64,000 nucleotides of DNA from Hyphomicrobiaceae bacterium. GTDB lineage: Bacteria; Pseudomonadota; Alphaproteobacteria; Rhizobiales; Hyphomicrobiaceae. The first letter of the stretch is position 1, and every line of letters begins with the position of its first letter. The DNA lies in NCBI GenBank assembly GCA_020638035.1, contig JACKJI010000006.1, positions 2,501 to 66,500 of the forward strand, given 5' to 3'. Under the pieces are notes generated by a model. It was not told where the DNA came from, did no database searches, and saw nothing but the letters and a program-made list of their open reading frames with translations. Position numbers and translations under genes: made by a program. Below, one piece after another: positions 38,789 to 48,012 of the stretch.

Positions 38789-39994
38789 ATGACATTCACT
38801 TGCCTGACACGAGGCACGTGCCGACGCGCACGTGCGCTCACCCTCGTTTCCGCCGCCCTTTTCGTAACCCACACCGCTGCCGCTCGTGCTCAGCATATGA
38901 GCCATGGCGCAACACCCCAAGGCGACGCCACGTCCACGACGATGAGCGAAGTCGGCATGATGCCTGGCGCCATGCAGCAGGGCCACGACCACATGAACCC
39001 GCCGCCCGCCGGCGTCATGGGCGCCCACATCGTCGGCAAGGGCAAGGTCATGCTGATGTACACGCCGATGTTCATGAAAATGGATGGCAGTCGCATCGGC
39101 ACGCGCCGCGTCTCCCCCGAGGAGATCGTTACCACGGTCCCGAACCGGTTCGACATGAACCCGGGGATGCCCGGCGTGCAGCCGCCCACCTTGCGCATCG
39201 CGCCGCAGGAAATGAGCGCCGAAATGCACATGTTCTCGGCCATGTACGGCATCACGGACACGATCAACCTCATGGTGATGTCGTCCTACGTCGAAAAGCG
39301 CATGACGATGATCACCTTCGCCGGAATGAAAGGCACCACGCGACTGGGCATAAGCGAAGGCTCAACCGAAGGCCTCGGCGACACCACGGTCGCACTCGCC
39401 TTCAAGCTGTGGCAGGGCCAGGGGCAGCGCTTGAACGGCAACATCGGCGTCTCGATACCCACGGCGTCGATCACCGAGCGCGGGCGCATGCTCAGCCCCA
39501 TGGGCATGATGATGGATATGCGTTCCGCCTATGGCATGCAGCTCGGCACAGGCACCTATGATCTTGTCCCCTCGCTCACCTACTTGGGCGGTTCCGGCCG
39601 ACTTGGCTGGGGCGCTCAGATCAAGGGCCGCATCGCGCTCGAGGACGAGAACGACGAAGGCTACCGCTGGGGTAACCTCTACGAGGCGACCGCCTGGCTG
39701 AGCTACAAGCTGACCGACGGCCTGAGCGGCACGGCCCGCCTTGCCGCCAGCACGCAGGACGAGATCCACGGACAGGACCCGCAGATCGGCGGCATCTTCC
39801 AGGGCACCTATCCGGAGTTCTACGGCGGCGAACGCATCGAAGCATTCCTCGGCCTCAACGGACACATGCCGCTCGGCGAGGGGCGCATGATCCGCGTCGG
39901 CATCGAAGCCGGCGTGCCGCTTTACCAGAACCTCAACGGACCGCAGCTCGAGCGCGACTGGTCGCTTGCCTTCACGGCCGGCCTGCACTTCTGA
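38789..39994 (+). CDS. Met/His-rich outer-membrane protein of copper cluster
   Basis: 401-aa precursor with a signal peptide (ALTLVSAALFVTHTAAARAQ) and a mature N-terminus rich in Met and His (HMSHGAT, GMMPGAMQQGHDHMN). Further Met clusters follow (MLMYTPMFMKMDG, MSPMGMMMDM-like). Its C-terminal half reads as beta-barrel strands and ends in AGLHF, a C-terminal Phe signature of outer-membrane proteins. It resembles the MetA-pathway transporter-like beta-barrel family. With PCu(A)C and SCO downstream, a role in copper passage or binding at the outer membrane is inferred. The ATG at 38789 was chosen as it directly precedes the signal. Confidence 0.75.
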   Translation: MTFTCLTRGTCRRARALTLVSAALFVTHTAAARAQHMSHGATPQGDATSTTMSEVGMMPGAMQQGHDHMNPPPAGVMGAHIVGKGKVMLMYTPMFMKMDGSRIGTRRVSPEEIVTTVPNRFDMNPGMPGVQPPTLRIAPQEMSAEMHMFSAMYGITDTINLMVMSSYVEKRMTMITFAGMKGTTRLGISEGSTEGLGDTTVALAFKLWQGQGQRLNGNIGVSIPTASITERGRMLSPMGMMMDMRSAYGMQLGTGTYDLVPSLTYLGGSGRLGWGAQIKGRIALEDENDEGYRWGNLYEATAWLSYKLTDGLSGTARLAASTQDEIHGQDPQIGGIFQGTYPEFYGGERIEAFLGLNGHMPLGEGRMIRVGIEAGVPLYQNLNGPQLERDWSLAFTAGLHF

Positions 39995-40041
39995 GCGACT
40001 ACGATTTGACCCGCGACATACGACACGCGAAAGGACCAGAC

Positions 40042-40530
40042 ATGATCAGACTTGACCTTCACACGACCCTTGCTTTGGCTGCGCTCCTCGCCGCCGCGTT
40101 GCCCCTCCCAGCCAGCGCATCAGAGGTCCGCGTCGGCGATCTCATCGTCGCGAACGCGTGGACTCGTGTGACGCCACCCGGCGCCCGGGTTGCCGGTGGT
40201 TTCCTCACCATCACCAACACCGGCAAGGCCGCCGATCGCCTCGTCAGCGGCACCTCCCCGATTGCCGGACACGTCGAGATCCACGAAATGACGATGGACG
40301 GCGGCGTCATGAAGATGCGCGAAGTGGCTGGCGGCCTTGAGATCGCGCCCGGTGCCACGGTTGAGCTGAAACCGGGTAGCTACCATGTGATGTTCATGGA
40401 CTTGAAGTCCGGCCCCATGGAAGGCAAACCGGTTGCAGGCACACTGACCTTCGAGAAGGCCGGCACTACGGCCATCACCTTCGAGGTCGCTCCCTTGGGC
40501 GCCAAATCGCCGGCGCACGGCATGAACTGA
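40042..40530 (+). CDS. Periplasmic copper chaperone PCu(A)C
   Basis: 162-aa periplasmic copper chaperone that delivers Cu(I) to cytochrome oxidase, usually together with SCO. After a signal peptide (TLALAALLAAALPLPASA) the binding motif is seen: HVEIHEMTMDGGVMKM, then about 21 residues on YHVMFM, matching the H-x-M ... M ... H-x-M pattern. The ATG at 40042 has GAAAGGA 6 bases upstream; an ATG 12 codons earlier is disfavoured. The sco gene follows after 49 bases. Confidence 0.93.
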   Translation: MIRLDLHTTLALAALLAAALPLPASASEVRVGDLIVANAWTRVTPPGARVAGGFLTITNTGKAADRLVSGTSPIAGHVEIHEMTMDGGVMKMREVAGGLEIAPGATVELKPGSYHVMFMDLKSGPMEGKPVAGTLTFEKAGTTAITFEVAPLGAKSPAHGMN

Positions 40531-40579
40531 AGCAAGAAGAGCAACGGCTCGCACGTGACGAAGTCTGACGGGATCCAGC

Positions 40580-41209
40580 ATGGCAAACACTAGACAAGGC
40601 GCTTTGCGCTCGGTTCGGCTGGTGGCGTGGGCGGCGATTGCCGTCCTCGTCCTCGCCGCAGGCATGCATCTTTTGGGCGAGGCGCAGAAGGCGCAGCAGT
40701 CAGGACGTGCCTTGCCCGGTGCCGCAACCATCGGCGGTCCGTTCGAGCTGACGCGGACGGACGGCACGAGGTTCTCCAGCAGCGCGCTCGCCGGCAAGCC
40801 CTATGCGATCTTTTTCGGCTTCACCCACTGTCCCGACATCTGCCCTACAACCCTCCTGGAGATGAGCAACCACCTCAAGGAACTGGGCGACAGGGCCGAC
40901 AAGCTGCGGGTGCTGTTCGTCTCGGTCGACCCGGAACGCGACACGCCCGAGCATCTGAAGCGCTACCTCTCCGCTTTCGACGACCGCATCATTGGACTTA
41001 CAGGCACGACCCAAGAGGTCGCGGCAATCGGCAAGTCCTACCGGGTGTTCTTCGAGAAGGTGCCCTCGAAGGACGGCCAGGACTACACGATGAACCACAC
41101 CGCTTCGGTTTACCTCATGGACAAGGCTGGCTCCCTCGTCTCGACGCTCTCGTTCCAGGAGCCGGACGAGCAGCGCCAGAAGAAGATCGAGAACCTGCTG
41201 GACCGCTAG
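40580..41209 (+). CDS. SCO family copper protein (SenC/PrrC type)
   Basis: 209-aa membrane-anchored thioredoxin-fold protein that helps assemble the CuA centre of cytochrome c oxidase. It has one N-terminal membrane segment (AAIAVLVLAAGMHLLG), the copper-binding CPDICPTTL, VSVDPERDTPEHL and the distal copper ligand His in YTMNHTASVYLMD. All three ligands (two Cys, one His) are present. Its TAG stop lies at the very first bases of the interspersed repeat that starts at 41206. Confidence 0.95.
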   Translation: MANTRQGALRSVRLVAWAAIAVLVLAAGMHLLGEAQKAQQSGRALPGAATIGGPFELTRTDGTRFSSSALAGKPYAIFFGFTHCPDICPTTLLEMSNHLKELGDRADKLRVLFVSVDPERDTPEHLKRYLSAFDDRIIGLTGTTQEVAAIGKSYRVFFEKVPSKDGQDYTMNHTASVYLMDKAGSLVSTLSFQEPDEQRQKKIENLLDR

Positions 41210-41332
41210 AGCCTGATCGTCTGAGATGGAAACGCTTGGGCTTCCATCGAAGGCGTGAATCAGTCTCTCAAACAAGATCTTAGAGCAGGCCACGATCGTG
41301 GAAGTGATTCCACCAAAGTCGGACCTGCTTTA
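41206..41332. repeat. Interspersed repeat, copy B
   Basis: Second copy of the element at 8026-8153, in the same orientation. It differs at only a few positions (for example CGAAGGCG followed by T instead of C). It begins with the bases that form the SCO stop codon, so the element either inserted precisely at the gene end or provides the gene's stop codon. Confidence 0.85.
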
Positions 41333-41385
41333 AAGCATGTCGAGCTGATGCGTCTCGCGGTCCAGCACGAACGACATGGCCCTGA
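41333..41385. repeat. Short interspersed repeat, copy 2
   Basis: About 50 bases starting AGCATGTCGAGCTGATGCG with GCGGTCCAGCACGAACGACAT. This is a divergent relative of 29930-29982, fused directly to the right end of repeat copy B. Confidence 0.45.
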
Positions 41386-41499
41386 CAAAGAGTTGGAACG
41401 TGGTTGCCATTCCAGGAATGGTGACCACGTCAACGCGTATGCTGCAGCCTTCGGCCCGACCCTACCCATCATGCAACACGCTAGATCGGCACGGCGCGG

Positions 41500-43626
41500 T
41501 CAGTTGGCTCTGCTGACCTCAACGAGGTTATCGGAGAACGACGGGGCATGCCCCATGTCGGTGAACTCGGCGGAGCTGATGCTATTCACCGTTCCATCAT
41601 TGAGCTGGCGCCAATAGCCGAGCGTCGCCACGACAACGCCCGGATTGACGTCATCGGAAATGTGCGCCACGCCTTTAAACGCACCGCGCATATTGGCAAC
41701 TTTTACTCGGTCACCTTCGACGATGCCGCGTGAATCTGCATCCATTTTGTTGATCAGCACGAACTGTTCGCCCTGGCCTTTGATCTTCTGCTCCATGTTT
41801 GCGTAACACGAGTTGAGGAAGCCGTGGCTTTTGGGCGAGACGATGTTGAGCGGGAACTTCTCGGCGAGGAGCGGATTGCTGACCGGTGATTCTCGCGGCG
41901 GCGTATAATCCGGCAGCGGGTCGATGGGTTCGCCCGGCTGGAAGCCTTCATACATCTGCCGGAAAGGGCCAGCGACGAAGTTCGTCGCGTTGGGCGCCTC
42001 GAGCATGCACTTGCCGGTCGGCGTCGGGAAGTTGCCTTGCTTGTGCGGCGCCCGATCGTCTTTCGTACCCACTTTCAAACGGGCGAAGCCATGCTCGCGC
42101 AGATACGCCAAGTCGATTCCCTCGCACGCGGGCGAACTCCAATCGACATAATTTTCCAGGCATTCCGAATCCGACCACTTGAAGTTCTCTTCTTCAAAAC
42201 CCAACCTCGCAGCGAGCCGACGGAATATCTCGTTGTTGGGGATGGCCTCGCCGGGAGATTCGACGCACTTGGCGTTGTAGGTCAAATAGAGATGGCCCCA
42301 CGACAGGATCATGTCTTCCATCTCCGCCCCCATCGATGCGGGCAGGACGATATCGGCATAGGACGCGGTGTCAGAGATGAAATGCTCAGCCGAGACAAGG
42401 AACAGGTCTTCACGCTTCAGACCTTCCACGATCTTGTCAGTTTCAGGTGCCTGCGTCACCGGGTTGGAGTTCCAGCACATCATCGACTTGATCGGCACCT
42501 TCAGGTCCAATTCACCGAGCAAGGCCCGGCCGATCTGCAGGTTGTTGACGACCTGTGTGCCCTCCGGAATGAGATCAGGACGGCAGATGACGTCGAACTT
42601 GTAGGGATGCTCCCAGACCGGGAACTGCGTGATACCACCGCCGACATGCCGCCACGCACCCGTTAGAGCCGGAATGCAGGTCACGGCGCGGATGGTCTGG
42701 CCTCCGCCGTGATGGCGCTCGAGCGCAACACCCATTCGGATTGCCGCCGGCTGGGTCGTTGCAAGTTCCCGCGCCAGCTTGCGGATATCGTCGGCCGGAA
42801 TTCCGGTTATTTCAGAAGCCCACTCTGGCGTGCGCGACGCGGCCCGCTCTTTCAGCGCTTCAAAGCCCATCGTGTAGTTATCGACGTAATCCTGGTCGAC
42901 CAGTCCTTGCGCGATGATCGAATTGATGAGGGCCATCGCAAGCGCCCCGTCGGTGCCCGGCTTCGGGCAAATGTGCCAGTCCGCCTCCTTCGCCGTCCGT
43001 GACCTGTAGGCATCGATCACGACGACCTTGGCACCCGTCTTCTGTGCATCTTTTACGATCGCCCAGTGATGCAGGTTCGTCGAAACCGAATTGCACGCCC
43101 AGATGACGATGTACTTCGAGTGGATGTAGCTTTCCGGATCGACACCCGCGGTCGGCCCGAGTGTCAACAGCCAAGCCGTGCACGAACCCTCTCCGCAGAA
43201 CGTTCTCTCCATCACCGTCGCGCCAAGGCGGTTGAAAAATGCGTCGCCGCCATTGAGGCCATGCACCAGGCCTTGGTGGCCGAGATAGCTATAAGGAGCG
43301 ATCGCTTGCGGCCCATACTCGGCGATGATCGTCTTCCAGCGCGCAACAATTTCGTCGAGGGCCTCATCCCAGCTGATACGCTCGAACTGTTTGGTGCCCT
43401 TCGGTCCGGTTCGCCGCAGCGGATAGAGCACGCGATCGGGATGATAGTGGCGCTTCTCGTAGTCCTTGAGCTTCACACAAAGACCGCCACGCGTCATGGG
43501 ATGCTCAGGATTGCCCCGCACGCCCTTCAGCTTGCCGCCCTCCACGTCGAACAGCATGGCGCACGTATCCGGGCAGTCGTGAGGGCAACCTCCAAAAGAC
43601 GTCGTAGCTGAGACACGCTCGTTCAT
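41500..43626 (-). CDS. Molybdopterin-dependent oxidoreductase with 4Fe-4S cluster
   Basis: 708-aa member of the DMSO-reductase/formate-dehydrogenase superfamily. The N-terminus holds the 4Fe-4S site CPHDCPDTC followed by GGLCVK. Molybdopterin guanine dinucleotide contacts follow along the chain (YSYLGHQG, FCGEGSCTAW, DAYRSRTAKEADWHICPKPGTDGALA). The C-terminal dinucleotide-binding domain is present (SPKSHGFLNSCYANM). No Tat signal is visible, so it probably acts in the cytoplasm. No partner subunit lies beside it, which makes the substrate unclear. Its start overlaps no other gene, and GGAAACCCC lies before the ATG. Confidence 0.85.
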   Translation of the reverse strand: MNERVSATTSFGGCPHDCPDTCAMLFDVEGGKLKGVRGNPEHPMTRGGLCVKLKDYEKRHYHPDRVLYPLRRTGPKGTKQFERISWDEALDEIVARWKTIIAEYGPQAIAPYSYLGHQGLVHGLNGGDAFFNRLGATVMERTFCGEGSCTAWLLTLGPTAGVDPESYIHSKYIVIWACNSVSTNLHHWAIVKDAQKTGAKVVVIDAYRSRTAKEADWHICPKPGTDGALAMALINSIIAQGLVDQDYVDNYTMGFEALKERAASRTPEWASEITGIPADDIRKLARELATTQPAAIRMGVALERHHGGGQTIRAVTCIPALTGAWRHVGGGITQFPVWEHPYKFDVICRPDLIPEGTQVVNNLQIGRALLGELDLKVPIKSMMCWNSNPVTQAPETDKIVEGLKREDLFLVSAEHFISDTASYADIVLPASMGAEMEDMILSWGHLYLTYNAKCVESPGEAIPNNEIFRRLAARLGFEEENFKWSDSECLENYVDWSSPACEGIDLAYLREHGFARLKVGTKDDRAPHKQGNFPTPTGKCMLEAPNATNFVAGPFRQMYEGFQPGEPIDPLPDYTPPRESPVSNPLLAEKFPLNIVSPKSHGFLNSCYANMEQKIKGQGEQFVLINKMDADSRGIVEGDRVKVANMRGAFKGVAHISDDVNPGVVVATLGYWRQLNDGTVNSISSAEFTDMGHAPSFSDNLVEVSRAN

Positions 43627-44336
43627 GGGGTTTCCTCTCCCTCACCATCTTGTTTTTTGATTGGGTACGATCCGTCCCGACAGTAAAACCCAAGCCCAGC
43701 GGGCGCAAAAGCGAATTCGGTGTCTCCTTCAGTGCCTGAGCGTGAGTTAGCGAGTGATGCCTTCATGTGGTTACGCATCGGCACGTCCGCATTGTCCGCG
43801 CCTGCATTCGCTAACGCCCCGGGCGATGCCCCCGATCCAGACACTACGAGCTGCACCGCAACAAGCGTAGAGAACTATTGGCGCTTCAGTGCTGTTGGTT
43901 GAATTTGGTTACGCCAAATCATCTTTGGTCGGCATTTCTCGATGATGGCCACGTCGCAGCCACAAAAGCACTTCAAACGGCGCGGGGGGCCATTCGCGGT
44001 CATGCCGTCACGGTTGATCCTCCCCGCCGATTGTTCCTATTGCGTTTACCGGTTCGTGCAGCCTAAATCCGGGTGCTTGCCGACCAACCAAAGGGACATC
44101 AAGCTTCCCGGCAACTTTCAGCGCTTGACGCGCATAAGCGAAATGAATGAGCCGCATTCAGATTGTCGCCTCAAGGACAATTGACAACCGAGGTCACTGG
44201 ACTCGACACACAAGAGCTGGTGAGCCTGTGTTACGCACCACCTCGCTTCAACGAAGGCCCCGCACTGATGTGAAGACTTGAATCTCACTCCTACCCAAGA
44301 AAACCACTGTCTGGCCCATACAAAGAAACGTACGCC
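43627..44336. other. Intergenic region, no supported gene
   Basis: About 710 bases between the oxidoreductase start and the decayed methyltransferase. Short frames on the plus strand (43720-43902, 43942-44184) show no similarity and no good ribosome binding site. Nothing else is recognised. Confidence 0.4.
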
Positions 44337-45273
44337 ATGAAGACGACGGAACTAGCGGCCGAAATAAACAAATTTCTTTCAACAACCGAGCTGAAGAATA
44401 TCGCGGACGAGCAGGCAAAGCGTTAAGCTGCATATCCCGGGGCACATGCTGCATGTTATCCCGGCGCGACAGACAAGCCGCATTGGCTTGACATAAGAAC
44501 TAGGGCACGACCAACACGGACTTCACGAGGAACCGATAACTCTCCTGCTCAGTTATTTGATTGCGAGATTCAAACCAGGCATCTTCTTCGATATCAGGGG
44601 CCGCAAGAGGCCATTTCAGCCTCGTCGCTGCAACACGACAATTCGCACCGCAAGTGCATGCTTTCGACATGCGGCCGAAGCGCTGGAAGAGCTTCAGAAG
44701 CTCGCAGACCAGAAAATTCCGGGCAGGATCGCAGCACACCTGTGTGGATTGTCCGATCTTCACCAAGGCACCAAACGAATTTGGTACGCTCGCTTCAAGA
44801 TGTTCGAGCACGAACCAGAACCACACGAGTATCTGGAGCCGTGGTACATTCGTTTGAAATTCGCGTTACGCGGGAGGGAGAAAAGCCAGTCTCGCAATCT
44901 CCGCCGTGCCGATGTTCTACTCACATCGATTGATGCCTTTTGCGCGGATAATGGCATCGCACCAGGATTAATGAAAATTGATGTTGATGGCTATGAAGGA
45001 AAAGTGATTCAAGGCGCAAAGGAAACCTTGCAGAAAGATCAACCGATCATACTGCTCGAATTGCACAGGGATAGCATGCAACGTTTCAACCTGATGCGTA
45101 AGGATGTCACCGAAATGCTTTTCAAAGCTGGATACCAGGCGATCTTCATTACGGACCATCACAAGAAGTGCAGCACGAAGTTGGAACCGGTAGACAGTAA
45201 CAGTCCACTTTTGACGCGTGCTGAAACCGATATGGTTCTGTTCATGCCGCCTCGCTGCCTCGACGACAATTGA
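44337..45273 (+). pseudogene. Decayed FkbM family methyltransferase
   Basis: Remnant of a SAM-dependent FkbM-type methyltransferase. Pieces of one protein appear in all three plus frames in order: MKTTELAAEINKFL ... DEQAKR then an in-frame TAA at 44424; PGATDKPHWLDIR in the same frame; GLHEEPITLLLSYLIARF and PGIFFDI in the next; GAARGHFSLVAATRQFAPQ in the third; then back to ALEELQKLADQKIPGRIAAHL and onward. The intact C-terminal part has LMKIDVDGYEGKVIQGA, the family's SAM-fold core. One stop and about three frameshifts indicate a dead gene; sequencing error at all four places is unlikely. Confidence 0.8.
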
Positions 45274-45476
45274 CGAAATCACAGCCGACGCGCTTTGAAC
45301 CAACTCCGCATGCGTCCGACACTTGCGGTGCATACCGCCCGTGACAGCTTGATTCCGTGCCGGGCTGAATGCACGCACCGCACCCCGTTGCAACGGCAGG
45401 TGTGTTGCCCCACGACAACCCGCTTCGACCCGTCGATGGACTATCTTTTGCGGGTACTCCCATGTGAACGCAGAGG

Positions 45477-47837
45477 ATGTCGCACACGATGTTCTACGCG
45501 AGACCGCCGCATGACCGCCATCCTCAGACGACGTATCGACGCCCGCGAAGCCGGTCGATACGACGGCTTTTACGGTCGCTGGCAGGTTTCGCCCTGTCGA
45601 TCGGCGCATGCATGTTGGCAGCGGCGGCCGCGGCACAACCTGAGACCTTGAAGATCGCCATCCATCTCAGCTCGGATGGCAACCGGTGCTACGCACCGGG
45701 ACTTGTTGATGCGGTCAAGTATTTCACCAGCCGTCTCGCAGATGACGTCAATCGCGAGGGCGGCATCTCCGGCCGCAAGCTCACCATCAGCTATTTCGAC
45801 GACTACGAGTCGGCAGAGCGGACCGTCGCGAACGTGCGAGAAGCCGTTTCCGATCCGGCAACCATCGCCATGATTGGACTGCCCAGTTCTACGCGCGGCC
45901 GGACCGTCTTCGATGCTGTGGGTGACGATTTGCGCAAGACCGCAATGCCATTCATTACCGAAATGTCCTTGGACAATATCTTTCGCGACTGGCCGAGCGT
46001 CTTCACGATGGCAAGTTCGGTACGCAACGAGCTTGAGGTCGTTCAGAAAATGATCGTGGCCGGAGGCTATGGGCGGCCAGCCTTCGTAGGGGTGGACAAT
46101 GATCTTTATAGCTTCGCCCTAGAGGACGGCGTCGCTTCAATTCCCGGAGGGCCGTCATTGGTTGCCCGCCTGCGCGTGCCTGTGCGCGACTACAAGCTCG
46201 CACCCGAAGAGATAGCAGCGGCGGCACAGCAGATCGCCGCAAGCGATCCCGACATCATTGTGCTTTCGATCCATTCAGGGCCATCGGCCGAACTGCTGAA
46301 GGAGCTTGGATCACGCGACATCAAGGCCCCGGTTGTCGTGCTGCTGGGGCGTATTGCACTGATCGCCGCAGCACTTGGCCCGGATGCCTATGCCGGGACG
46401 CTTTCGCAAGTTGCGCGTGAGGGCGTTCCAAACGTTTACAGTGAGCGCCTGCGCCTCAGGATATGGCGCTCACCGGACCAGAGGTGGGTCTTCCCCGACC
46501 GCATCCAACCCGAGACGCAGGGCTGGACGAATGGCACCTGCAAGAAAGACGATTCACCACCACGCGAACTCTATGATGCCGGTAACAGCCGCGCCGTGGG
46601 GCGAGGCACTCAATACCGAGACAATCTGAGATTGATCATTGAGACCGCGCGATTACTGCCGAAGGACCTGCCGGTAGCCGAGCTTCGCCAACAGATCGGT
46701 GCGCGCCTCAGAAGTTTTGTCGAAGGACGGCAGGTCCTCAAGGGTCTTTGGCGCGATCTGGCGTTCACGACAAACCGCACCGCCGCCGACGACACACTGC
46801 TGCTGACGAAAAGCAGCTCTGAGGCAGGCATCGTTCTGTCGCCCATCCAGTATCAGCGCATCAACGGTGAGCTGCTCGAATCGCACACGCTCTACACATC
46901 GATCGACCTGGTCAGCCTGTCCCACATAGACACCAACGACCAGAGCTTCGATGCCGAATTCTATCTGTCGATCAAGAGCGCCGGCAATGAGCTCGGCATC
47001 GACGACATCGACTTCACCAACGCCTACCGGTCACAGACGCTCGGCGGAAAACTGCTGAGTATTCGGGAAATCCATGGCGGCAACGAGCGCGCCAGCTTTC
47101 CGCCCGGGGTCAAGCTTTACAAGATTTCCGGCAAGTTCCTTTTCGAACCAGATCTTGGCCGATACCCGTTCGACACGCAGCGATTCTCGATATCATTCCA
47201 ACCCAAGAGCACAGCCAAGCCATTCTTGGTGCAACCCCCCGCCGAGCGGCAACGGATCACCGACCTTTCTGTCGATGGCTGGAAAGTACTCGAACAGTAT
47301 GTCGGTGCCGACCAGGACATTATCCCGACGATCGGCAAATCCTTGTCGGAACGCCGCATCGTTCCGTTCTACAAGTTTAACGCGACCTGGATCGCCGAGA
47401 GAATCTCGATCGACTACTACACCCGTGTCGTCATTCCGCTCGGCTTCATCCTACTCGTCACCTATTTCTCTGTTTTTCTCCCACACACCCGATTTGAATC
47501 GCTGATGGGAATCCAGGTGACGGCGCTCCTGTCATCAATCGCACTCTATCTGGCACTACCGAAGGTGGACACGGACCAGGCAACCTTGTCCGACAAGATA
47601 TTCATGATCACCTATGCCGCTGTCAGCATGATGATCGGGCTTTCCATCCTGAAGGACAACTTGATAGCCACTCAGTCAAGTGCACTGCTTGGCGCTGTTA
47701 CAATCATTCAGCGCATCGTCTTCCCGGTCGCCGTTCTGTCTGTCATGACCGGGATGATTCTACTTGGCTACGTACCGGGCCAGGTCTCATTGACCGAAGC
47801 TATCGGGCGGATTTTGGAGTTATCGCGGAGTCCCTAA
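45477..47837 (+). CDS. Periplasmic-binding-protein domain fused to pentameric ligand-gated ion channel
   Basis: 786-aa protein joining two families. After a signal peptide (RSLAGFALSIGACMLAAAAA), residues about 57-430 form a type I periplasmic-binding domain like branched-chain amino acid receptors (AIHLSSDGNRCYAPGLVDA, INREGGISG-like VNREGGISGRKLTISYFDD). Residues about 445-640 read as a Cys-loop-type receptor extracellular domain: the conserved loop is RYPFDTQRFSISF (562-574), with YPFD but no flanking Cys, as in prokaryotic members. Four membrane segments follow (YYTRVVIPLGFILLVTYF; IQVTALLSSIALYLALP; KIFMITYAAVSMMIGLS; IVFPVAVLSVMTGMILLGY). It probably forms a pentameric channel gated by a ligand held in the binding domain. 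An ATG at 45489 is an alternative start. Confidence 0.88.
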   Translation: MSHTMFYARPPHDRHPQTTYRRPRSRSIRRLLRSLAGFALSIGACMLAAAAAAQPETLKIAIHLSSDGNRCYAPGLVDAVKYFTSRLADDVNREGGISGRKLTISYFDDYESAERTVANVREAVSDPATIAMIGLPSSTRGRTVFDAVGDDLRKTAMPFITEMSLDNIFRDWPSVFTMASSVRNELEVVQKMIVAGGYGRPAFVGVDNDLYSFALEDGVASIPGGPSLVARLRVPVRDYKLAPEEIAAAAQQIAASDPDIIVLSIHSGPSAELLKELGSRDIKAPVVVLLGRIALIAAALGPDAYAGTLSQVAREGVPNVYSERLRLRIWRSPDQRWVFPDRIQPETQGWTNGTCKKDDSPPRELYDAGNSRAVGRGTQYRDNLRLIIETARLLPKDLPVAELRQQIGARLRSFVEGRQVLKGLWRDLAFTTNRTAADDTLLLTKSSSEAGIVLSPIQYQRINGELLESHTLYTSIDLVSLSHIDTNDQSFDAEFYLSIKSAGNELGIDDIDFTNAYRSQTLGGKLLSIREIHGGNERASFPPGVKLYKISGKFLFEPDLGRYPFDTQRFSISFQPKSTAKPFLVQPPAERQRITDLSVDGWKVLEQYVGADQDIIPTIGKSLSERRIVPFYKFNATWIAERISIDYYTRVVIPLGFILLVTYFSVFLPHTRFESLMGIQVTALLSSIALYLALPKVDTDQATLSDKIFMITYAAVSMMIGLSILKDNLIATQSSALLGAVTIIQRIVFPVAVLSVMTGMILLGYVPGQVSLTEAIGRILELSRSP

Positions 47838-47896
47838 TCTCCAAGAACGAATATCACTTCGAGAATCGATTGCCTCCGTCGGTGATCTGCTCTTAC

Positions 47897-47924
47897 GGGC
47901 GCACGCGCCCTGCATAGAGTTTTT
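47897..47924 (+). terminator. Terminator after the channel gene
   Basis: GGGCGC-AC-GCGCCC is a perfect 6-bp GC stem, followed by TGCATAGAG and a T-run (47920-47924), about 60 bases after the stop. Confidence 0.6.
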
Positions 47925-48012
47925 GGTAACAGTGGATCAGATCACGTAAACGCGGTGTGGGTCGCCCTGCACGAAGAGGCCGTGGCCGACTGAGTTCCGG
48001 TGTCCAGCCCCC

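Noticed and set aside
47838..48000. Possible cas1 5' remnant left of the outer IS
   Set aside because: All three plus frames were read up to the IS edge; none shows the expected Cas1 N-terminal motifs, so the missing part is treated as deleted.
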